A stretch of DNA of 64,000 nucleotides from Corynebacterium tuberculostearicum (GTDB taxonomy: Bacteria; Actinomycetota; Actinomycetes; Mycobacteriales; Mycobacteriaceae), in NCBI RefSeq assembly GCF_016894265.1, contig NZ_CP069791.1, positions 1,426,001-1,490,000 on the forward strand, given 5' to 3'. Under the pieces are notes generated by a model. That model saw only the letters and a list, made by a program, of their open reading frames with translations. It searched no databases and was not told the origin of the DNA. Numbering within the stretch: the first letter of the stretch is position 1; every line of letters starts with the position of its first letter. Made by a program: the position numbers and the translations under genes. Shown in pieces: positions 58,327 to 64,000 of the stretch.

Positions 58327-59109
58327 CTATTCGCTGGCGAGCACGACCTCAATCTCGCGTTCGCGCAGCGCCTCCACGAAGGAATCGGGGGCAGCGGCGT
58401 CAGTGATGACGACGTCGATATCGGCGGCAGAGGCGAAACTTACCAAGTAATCATTGCCCAGCTTGCTGGAGTCACACATGACCACAACCTTGTGGGCATT
58501 GGTGACGAAAGCGGATTTGATGGCTGCCTCTTGGGAGTCGGCCGTCGACAAGCCATGATCCAGGGTTAGGGCATTGGTACCGATAAATGCGACGTCGGCA
58601 CGCATCAGCGCTAGGGTGCGCAGTGCGGTATCGCCAACGACGGCCTGGGTAATCGCGCGAACCGTACCGCCAAGTAGCTGGACGTCTGGCACACCGTTGC
58701 TTGCTAGCGACAGAGCAATAGGCAAGCTATTGGAGACAATATTGAACTGCGCTTGCGGGTATTGCTGTCCAATGAGCTCCGCGAACGCGTTAATGGTGGT
58801 GCCTGCGTCCAAGAAAATGCTGCCGCCGCCGTGGGGGAGAAAGTCGAGGGCCGCGCGGGCGATGGCTGCTTTTGCACCGGAGGCGGACCGCTGGCGGGTA
58901 TCCAAGGTAAGCTCCGCGGTTTGAAAGGTTTGGGAGGCTACCGCGCCGCCGTGCACGCGATGGACGACGCCCTCACGATCAAGCACGGCAAGGTCGCGCC
59001 GAATGGTCTCGGCCGTAACTTCGAAGCGTTCTGAGAGCTCAGTGACGTTGACGCGGCCTTCAACGGCGGTGAGGGAAGCAATTTGGCGACGCCGCTCTTC
59101 TGCGTACAT
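58327..59109 (-). CDS. sugR: DeoR-type regulator SugR
   Basis: 260 residues. MYAEERRRQIASLTAVEGRVNV starts the winged HTH (TAETIRRDLAVLDREGVVHRVHGGAV); the C-terminal DeoR sensor domain has FLDAGTTINAFAE and ADVAFIGTNALTLDHGLSTAD. The sequence and the position between ptsI and lexA match C. glutamicum SugR, the repressor of PTS and glycolytic genes released by sugar phosphates. The DeoR-type FruR gene that lies between ptsI and fruK in C. glutamicum is missing here. RBS AAGGAGGAATC upstream. Confidence 0.88.
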   Translation of the reverse strand: MYAEERRRQIASLTAVEGRVNVTELSERFEVTAETIRRDLAVLDREGVVHRVHGGAVASQTFQTAELTLDTRQRSASGAKAAIARAALDFLPHGGGSIFLDAGTTINAFAELIGQQYPQAQFNIVSNSLPIALSLASNGVPDVQLLGGTVRAITQAVVGDTALRTLALMRADVAFIGTNALTLDHGLSTADSQEAAIKSAFVTNAHKVVVMCDSSKLGNDYLVSFASAADIDVVITDAAAPDSFVEALREREIEVVLASE

Positions 59110-59468
59110 GATTCCTCCTTGAATCTAGAGACATCGCGTCATGTAGTGGGGGTAAAAGTTGCCACTTTATGCGGAAATGAAAATCCGGCGATGTTGTTTT
59201 GCTTAGTCCATTGTCTCAAAAATCGGGAATAAACGGACTAAAGCAAAAATTTGCACGGCTGCATTCTATACCCGGTGCGCTGAAGTACCTGGTCAGAGGT
59301 AAAAGTGGGAAAGTGGGATTTTCGTCTCTTTTGGCGTCCGGGTCCGAAATGGAGCCAAAATGGGGGTGGCAGGCAACAGGCCGCGTCAACGAAGGGTGTA
59401 CATAGATAGACCCCGCGAGGGCCACGCTTGGCCCTTGCGGGGGTATAGAATCTGCGTCAGATGTGTGG
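59110..59468. other. Intergenic region between sugR and lexA with two inverted repeats
   Basis: 359 bases without a credible gene. A spaced inverted repeat, TTTTGCTTAGTCC (59197-59209) with GGACTAAAGCAAAA (59235-59248), could be an operator or an RNA stem. A hairpin CCCCGCGAGGGCC (59411-59423) with GGCCCTTGCGGGG (59430-59442) lies just downstream of lexA and is its likely terminator, though without a T-run. The sugR promoter is presumably within 59110-59200. Confidence 0.5.
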
Positions 59469-60173
59469 TTAAAGCTTGCGGAATACCGATACAACCTTGC
59501 CCATGATTTCCGCATCATCGCCGTTGATGGGAGCGTAGGCCTCATTGTGAGGAAGTAGCCACACACCGGAGGAATCGCGGTGGAACTCCTTGACGGTAGC
59601 TTCAGATCCTTCGAGCAGGGCGGCCACGAACTCGCCCTCTTCTGCAACTGACTGGGAGCGAATGATTACCCAGTCGCCGTCAAGGATGCCGGCATCCTGC
59701 ATCGAGTCGCCGACTACTTGCAGCATATAAAGGTCGCCGCCACCGACCACCTCGTCAGGCATTGGGAAGTATGTGTCGACGTTTTCCTCTGCGGTAATGG
59801 GTGCTCCCGCAGCGATACGGCCGACCACAGGAATGTAGGAAACCGCACCTGCCTCTGCGGGAACCTGCTGTTCGGGCTTAGCCGGTTTGCGGCCCGGCTT
59901 CTTGGCGCCATCGTCGGTATTTAGGTGTCGAACATCTACGGCTCGTGGCTTATTTGGGTCACGACGCAAGAAGCCCTTTTCTTCCAATTGCTTTAGCTGG
60001 TAGGCAACAGAGGAGGTGGACTGCAGGCCTGCTGCGTCACCAATTTCGCGAATGCTTGGTGGGTAACCACGCAACATAACGGCGTCACTAATGACATTGA
60101 GGATGCGTCGCTGGCGGTCAGATAGGGAGGCGTAGTCGGTCTTCTCGGTGGTCTTCTTTGGCTTGCGGCCCAT
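59469..60173 (-). CDS. lexA: SOS repressor LexA
   Basis: 234 residues. The N-terminal winged HTH (about 15-85) includes [23 protein letters not shown]. The self-cleavage site is A122-G123 (RIAAGAP), and the Ser-Lys dyad is S157 (GDSMQD) and K195 (EATVKEF). A Lys/Pro-rich hinge (about 88-105) is longer than in E. coli. It represses recA and divS among others until RecA filaments trigger cleavage. RBS GAGGAG upstream. Divergent from divS. Confidence 0.97.
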   Translation of the reverse strand: MGRKPKKTTEKTDYASLSDRQRRILNVISDAVMLRGYPPSIREIGDAAGLQSTSSVAYQLKQLEEKGFLRRDPNKPRAVDVRHLNTDDGAKKPGRKPAKPEQQVPAEAGAVSYIPVVGRIAAGAPITAEENVDTYFPMPDEVVGGGDLYMLQVVGDSMQDAGILDGDWVIIRSQSVAEEGEFVAALLEGSEATVKEFHRDSSGVWLLPHNEAYAPINGDDAEIMGKVVSVFRKL

Positions 60174-60421
60174 TGCTGGCTCCTCGGAGGGGATCGGGTG
60201 GATTTATCGGTGGTCTATTAGCTGGCGGCGCTGAAAAGTTGCCACACGTCATTTGTAGCACGAAAAGTACAGATGTTCGAGATTTGCTCGTTGGGGTGGA
60301 CAAGCATTCGAACCGATGCTATAAATCGAACGTACCAACTAAATCGAACATTATGGCGACTGGTTTCCGGTGTGTGTCGTATGGGGCGCCTACGGTGGGT
60401 TCAGTCGTCGAAAGGAAAGTC
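60174..60421. promoter_or_regulatory. lexA-divS control region with LexA operator and phased half-sites
   Basis: AAGTACAGATGTTCGA (60265-60280) fits the LexA operator with one perfect half. Three further TCGAAC half-sites at 60308, 60326 and 60344 are spaced exactly 18 bases apart toward divS. TATAAA (60322 region, within GCTATAAATCG) is a possible divS -10. The arrangement suggests tight, multi-site repression of the SOS division inhibitor. Confidence 0.68.
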
Positions 60422-60817
60422 ATGTCTCTGCTGATCAATTCTCGCAATAACCTGGTAACTCGCAACGCTACGGAACCTGTAGTGGTGCCTTCTGCATCCG
60501 TATGGGATGTGGAGCGTGGCTACGGTTCTGCGGTCCGCGGTACTGCAAACTCTCGGTATGTTCGAACTCTACGTGTGGAAGATCGCACGACCTATCGTTC
60601 GAACCGCACGGCGGCCGGAGGCTCTGGGAACAGATCGAATATGGTCCGAAACAGCGTGGGTGAGTCGAACACAGGTAACTACGCATTGGGCGCAGTGTTT
60701 GGTGTAGCGGTCTTTGTGGGCACTTTGCTAGGAGGACTAGCTGGTGCTGAAGGAAACAGTGCACCGCAACCGCCGGCTTCTAATGTGCAACAAGTAGAGG
60801 CTGCAGTAACACGCTAG
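60422..60817 (+). CDS. divS: SOS-induced cell division suppressor DivS
   Basis: 131 residues. An Arg/Asn/Ser-rich N-terminal part (about 1-86), one membrane segment (about 87-108, YALGAVFGVAVFVGTLLGG) and a short Pro/Gln tail. Size, single membrane segment and divergent position to lexA match C. glutamicum DivS, which stops division after DNA damage by blocking FtsZ ring formation; the mycobacterial analogue is Rv2719c. No LysM is seen. TCGAAC-type sites also occur inside the coding sequence. Confidence 0.8.
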   Translation: MSLLINSRNNLVTRNATEPVVVPSASVWDVERGYGSAVRGTANSRYVRTLRVEDRTTYRSNRTAAGGSGNRSNMVRNSVGESNTGNYALGAVFGVAVFVGTLLGGLAGAEGNSAPQPPASNVQQVEAAVTR

Positions 60818-60904
60818 GGGGACCGGTGGGGGCGAAGCCCGGTGGTCGCACGGAATTGAAGGTGAGTAAACTACTGGCGTACCAACGTCAGTGAAAGGAC
60901 CACT

Positions 60905-61363
60905 GTGTATTGCCCCTTTTGTCACAATGAGCAATCCCGCGTCATCGACTCGCGTGTGGTCGATGCTGGAGCGTCGATTCGTCGCCGGCGCGAGTGTGCT
61001 TCGTGCAAGGGGCGCTTTACCACGGTCGAGAAGGCCGTGTTGCTTGTGGTGAAGAGAAACGGTCTGGCCGAGCCTTTCAGCAGAGATAAATTGATTCGCG
61101 GTGTGCGCCGTGCCTGCCAGGGTCGAGATGTAAGCGACGATGCCCTGAAGAAGCTGGCGCAAGAAGTTGAGGAGACGGTGCGCAGTCATGGCTCCTCGCA
61201 GGTCAACGCGAACGAGATTGGTTTGGCCATCCTGGAACCACTGCGGGACCTTGATGAAGTGGCCTATCTGCGCTTCGCCTCCGTGTATAAATCCTTTGAA
61301 AGCGCAGATGACTTTGAATCCGAGATTCGCCTGATGCGAAGGCGCGATCGCGAGGACTTTTAG
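60905..61363 (+). CDS. nrdR: Transcriptional repressor NrdR
   Basis: 152 residues from GTG at 60905. A zinc ribbon with C3, C6, C31, C34 (CPFC and CASC) binds DNA; the ATP-cone (about 48-135, [18 protein letters not shown]) senses dATP/ATP. It represses ribonucleotide reductase genes, none of which lie in this window. GAAAGGACC is the RBS. Its stop overlaps the convergent hrpA stop. Confidence 0.96.
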   Translation: MYCPFCHNEQSRVIDSRVVDAGASIRRRRECASCKGRFTTVEKAVLLVVKRNGLAEPFSRDKLIRGVRRACQGRDVSDDALKKLAQEVEETVRSHGSSQVNANEIGLAILEPLRDLDEVAYLRFASVYKSFESADDFESEIRLMRRRDREDF

Positions 61364-64000
61364 CGCAGTTTGTCCACCGCCTTTTGGATGCGCCGGAGTG
61401 AAACGGCATGGGCTGTGCCAAGGCGCTGAGCAAAAAGGGAAACTCGAAGTTCCTCTATCATCCAACGCACGTCCTTGACCTCGCGGGTCTTTTCGCGGCC
61501 GGCCGGTAGATTGCGCAGGCGGTTGGATAGGTAGGCCTTGGCGTTATCTACCTCGGCTTGACGGTCTGCATCGCGGTCGGGGTCAAGGTTCATATCCTCT
61601 AGGCGAATGCGCATGGCTTGGATATATCGCGGTAGATGGCGCAGATGGGACATTCCATGGACAGTGATGGCGTTTCGGGGAAGGAGGAAATCCAGTTGTG
61701 CGCGCATGTCATCGATTGCTGGACCGTCCCAATGAGCGAGTTCCGCTCGCAGGTTGGAGTACTCGGCGAGTCCGGGGGCAATAGCTACCACTGCCTGGCG
61801 TACGCGGCCTGGGACCTGGGGCTTGACGGTGTTTTTAAGCTTCTGAAACGCCGCGGGGGTGCGGACGGGCCCGCCGGCTTCGAGCATCAGGTCGCGGATC
61901 GCGGCGATGCGGGCGTCATTGACAAGGCCGTCGGCGCCGCCGTGCGGATAGGAATCGACGGCGACGCGCTGTTGCAATGGCAGGCCCTTGACCATTTGGG
62001 AGGCGTTGACGGATATCTCACGCATGAGGAGCGTAAGCGTGGTCGTTACCATGGCGGCATCTGCGGCGGCCTTGGTGGGATGGACCTTGAGTTCGACGCC
62101 GTTCTTGGTAGCGACTAGGGCAGGGTAGGCGGTGACTTCGTGGCCGTCGACGGTGGTCTTGACCGTGTCATCGATCTTGCCAAGGGTATCGTCGGTCCAC
62201 TCGCTGACGGCGGTGGATTCTGAAGTGCGCGAGACGCGAGATACGGAGGACTTGATGTGTCCGGCCTGACGCTGCACGAGCGCCGCGAGGTCGCGGTCGG
62301 AGTCGACGATTTTGCCGCGCTTATCGATGGCCCCGTAGTTCATCCGCAGGTGGGCGGGTAGCTTGCTGGCCTGGAAGTCGGTGGCGTTGATTCCTTGGCC
62401 GCCGAGTTCGCGGAGGACGTCGGCAAGCTGCTGGGTGATGGTGCCTTCATAAGGGATGAGGCGGTCGATGGCGCGCTCGGCAAATTCGGGCGCGGGGACG
62501 ACAGTGCGGCGCAGGGCCTTGGGCAGGCTGCGGATGAGCTCGGTGACGAGCTCGAGACGTAGACCCGGAACGAGCCAATCAAAGCCTTCGGTATCCAAAC
62601 CGGCGAGCATAGGAATGGGGACCATTACGGTGACGCCGTCGAGAGGATCGCCGGGCTCGAACTTGTAGGTCAGTTCGTAATCGATAGAGCCCTTGCGCCA
62701 GTGGTCGGGGAAGGATTCCTCGGTGACCTCGTGGGAGTCATCGATGAGCTTAGCGGGATCGAAATCCAGCAGATCCGGGGTGCGGCGGCGCTCCTTTTTC
62801 CACCACGAGTCAAAGTGGCGGCCGGTGGTTACCTTTGCCGGAATGCGCTGGTCATAGAAATCGAAGAGCGTGTCTTCGTCCACGATAAGGCCGCGGCGGC
62901 GGGCCTTTTCTTCGTATTCAGCGGCGTCGTCAAGCGCTTGGGCGTTTGCCTTGAAGAAGGCGTGGTGGGTGTTCCAGTCGCCGGCGATAAGGGCATTGCG
63001 GATGAACATATCGCGGGCAGCGGTGGGATCAACGCGGTGGTAGGGCACGGTGCGGTCGGCCACGATGGGCACGCCGTAGAGCGTGGATTTTTGGTGCGCG
63101 ATGGCGGCGGCGCGCTTGCGAGACCAGGTGGGCTCGGAGTAGTTGTGCTTGAGCAGGTCCGCGCCGAGCTTTTCTACCCAGGCAGGATCGATGGCGGCGA
63201 CATCGCGCGCCCAGAGGCGGGAAGTTTCCACCAGCTCGGCAGCCATGAGGAACTCGGGAGGCTTTTTAGCCAGGGCAGAGCCGGGGAATACCAGGAAGCG
63301 GGTGTTGCGTGCGCCCTGGAACTCCTTGGAATTGCCGTCGCGGGCGCCGATATTGGATAGCAGGCCCGAAAGGAGGGACATGTGGATGTCATCGGAGCGG
63401 CGCTCTGTCCCTTCCTGGTAGGTCCAGCCCAGCTGCTTGGCGACGTCCTTGAGCTGGCGCACCAAGTCAAACCACTCGCGGATGCGTATGTAGTGGAGGA
63501 ATTCCTGCTTCATGCGCTTGCGGAACTTATTGCCGGATTGCTCGTTGCGGGTTTGCTTGATGTAATCCCACAGCTTGAGCATGGACAAGAAATCCGAGGT
63601 CTTGTCCTTGAAGCGGGCGTGGGCTTGGTCGGCCTGGGCTTGGAAGTCGAGGGGACGCTCGCGCACATCTTGGATGGTCATGGCGGCAACGATGACCATG
63701 ACATCATCGAGGCATCCGTTGGCATTGGCTTCAATGAGCATGCGAGCCATGCGCGGATCCAGTGGGATGCGGGCAAGATCGCGGCCGATGGTGGTGAGCG
63801 AGGGCTTGTCCTGCTTGTCGTGGAGGGCACCGAGCTCGTGCAGGAGGGTGAGACCATCGCGAATGGCCTTGTGCTCGGGCGGTTGGATGAAGGGGAATTG
63901 TTCGATATCACCGAGCTTGAGCGAAACCATTTGCAGGATGACACTCGCGAGGTTGGTGCGCAGGATTTCCGGGTCGGTGAACTCGGGACGGCTTTCAAAA
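61360..64000 (-). CDS. hrpA: ATP-dependent RNA helicase HrpA, C-terminal part
   Basis: The frame is open to the window edge; about 880 codons of a protein usually near 1300 are present, and the N-terminal DEAH helicase core is outside. Visible order: end of the helicase core ([13 protein letters not shown]), HA2 winged-helix region ([33 protein letters not shown]), OB-fold region, then the long DUF3418 domain typical of HrpA (from about residue 300 on). Probable role in mRNA processing or ribosome rescue. Convergent with nrdR, overlapping by 4 bases. Confidence 0.92.
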   Translation of the reverse strand, partial: FESRPEFTDPEILRTNLASVILQMVSLKLGDIEQFPFIQPPEHKAIRDGLTLLHELGALHDKQDKPSLTTIGRDLARIPLDPRMARMLIEANANGCLDDVMVIVAAMTIQDVRERPLDFQAQADQAHARFKDKTSDFLSMLKLWDYIKQTRNEQSGNKFRKRMKQEFLHYIRIREWFDLVRQLKDVAKQLGWTYQEGTERRSDDIHMSLLSGLLSNIGARDGNSKEFQGARNTRFLVFPGSALAKKPPEFLMAAELVETSRLWARDVAAIDPAWVEKLGADLLKHNYSEPTWSRKRAAAIAHQKSTLYGVPIVADRTVPYHRVDPTAARDMFIRNALIAGDWNTHHAFFKANAQALDDAAEYEEKARRRGLIVDEDTLFDFYDQRIPAKVTTGRHFDSWWKKERRRTPDLLDFDPAKLIDDSHEVTEESFPDHWRKGSIDYELTYKFEPGDPLDGVTVMVPIPMLAGLDTEGFDWLVPGLRLELVTELIRSLPKALRRTVVPAPEFAERAIDRLIPYEGTITQQLADVLRELGGQGINATDFQASKLPAHLRMNYGAIDKRGKIVDSDRDLAALVQRQAGHIKSSVSRVSRTSESTAVSEWTDDTLGKIDDTVKTTVDGHEVTAYPALVATKNGVELKVHPTKAAADAAMVTTTLTLLMREISVNASQMVKGLPLQQRVAVDSYPHGGADGLVNDARIAAIRDLMLEAGGPVRTPAAFQKLKNTVKPQVPGRVRQAVVAIAPGLAEYSNLRAELAHWDGPAIDDMRAQLDFLLPRNAITVHGMSHLRHLPRYIQAMRIRLEDMNLDPDRDADRQAEVDNAKAYLSNRLRNLPAGREKTREVKDVRWMIEELRVSLFAQRLGTAHAVSLRRIQKAVDKLR

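Noticed and set aside
59199..59405. Possible 68-codon plus-strand gene in the sugR-lexA gap
   Set aside because: TTG start, no RBS, no family features, and it runs across an inverted repeat.

Overview
This window is a 64 kb piece of a Corynebacterium chromosome. The G+C content is moderate to high, and the gene content and order match the conserved region known from C. glutamicum and, more loosely, from mycobacteria: proS, rimP-nusA-ylxR-infB, rbfA, pptT-truB-ribF, rpsO-pnp, dapB-thyX-dapA-rnj, ftsK, pgsA-cinA-clgR-pspA, bioYMN, recA-recX-miaB-miaA-dapF-hflX, ptsH-ptsF-fruK-ptsI-sugR, lexA-divS-nrdR-hrpA. The species was not resolved. No rRNA, tRNA, CRISPR array, prophage or complete insertion sequence was seen.

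Layout. 1-10 kb: the end of a GalT-like (HIT superfamily) gene, yaaA and proS as a tight divergent pair, a DoxX-like gene, a minimal secreted Rpf, a ferritin-like (DUF4439) lipoprotein, then the transcription/translation block rimP-nusA-ylxR-infB. 10.1-11.4 kb: an AT-rich accessory patch of three small minus-strand genes sits between infB and rbfA, which are neighbours in C. glutamicum. Its first gene, for a secreted protein, carries a +1 frameshift. 11.4-18.7 kb: rbfA, an NrnA-type DHH phosphoesterase, a MATE exporter, a metallophosphoesterase paired with the phosphopantetheinyl transferase (the PptH/PptT arrangement), truB, ribF and a nucleoside hydrolase. 18.7-33 kb: rpsO with a structured leader, pnp, an AMIN-like lipoprotein, a VOC protein, dapB-thyX-dapA-rnj (lysine/cell wall, dTMP, RNA decay), ftsK, and terC behind a manganese-type riboswitch.

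33-48 kb: pgsA, cinA-like pncC, clgR and pspA (envelope stress), the biotin ECF transporter bioYMN with a likely BioQ operator, DUF3046-recA-recX, miaB, a run of conserved actinobacterial genes, miaA and dapF. 48-64 kb: a protein with a Cys/Gly-rich tail, hflX, a uracil/xanthine permease, an HNH nuclease, the fructose PTS (ptsH, ptsF, fruK) with divergent ptsI and the DeoR-type regulator sugR, then lexA/divS with clustered LexA half-sites, nrdR, and the C-terminal part of hrpA running off the window.

A strong theme is leaderless transcription. At about 18 genes a TANNNT -10 hexamer ends 6-8 bases before an ATG or GTG that matches the expected protein start. I used this to fix several start codons.
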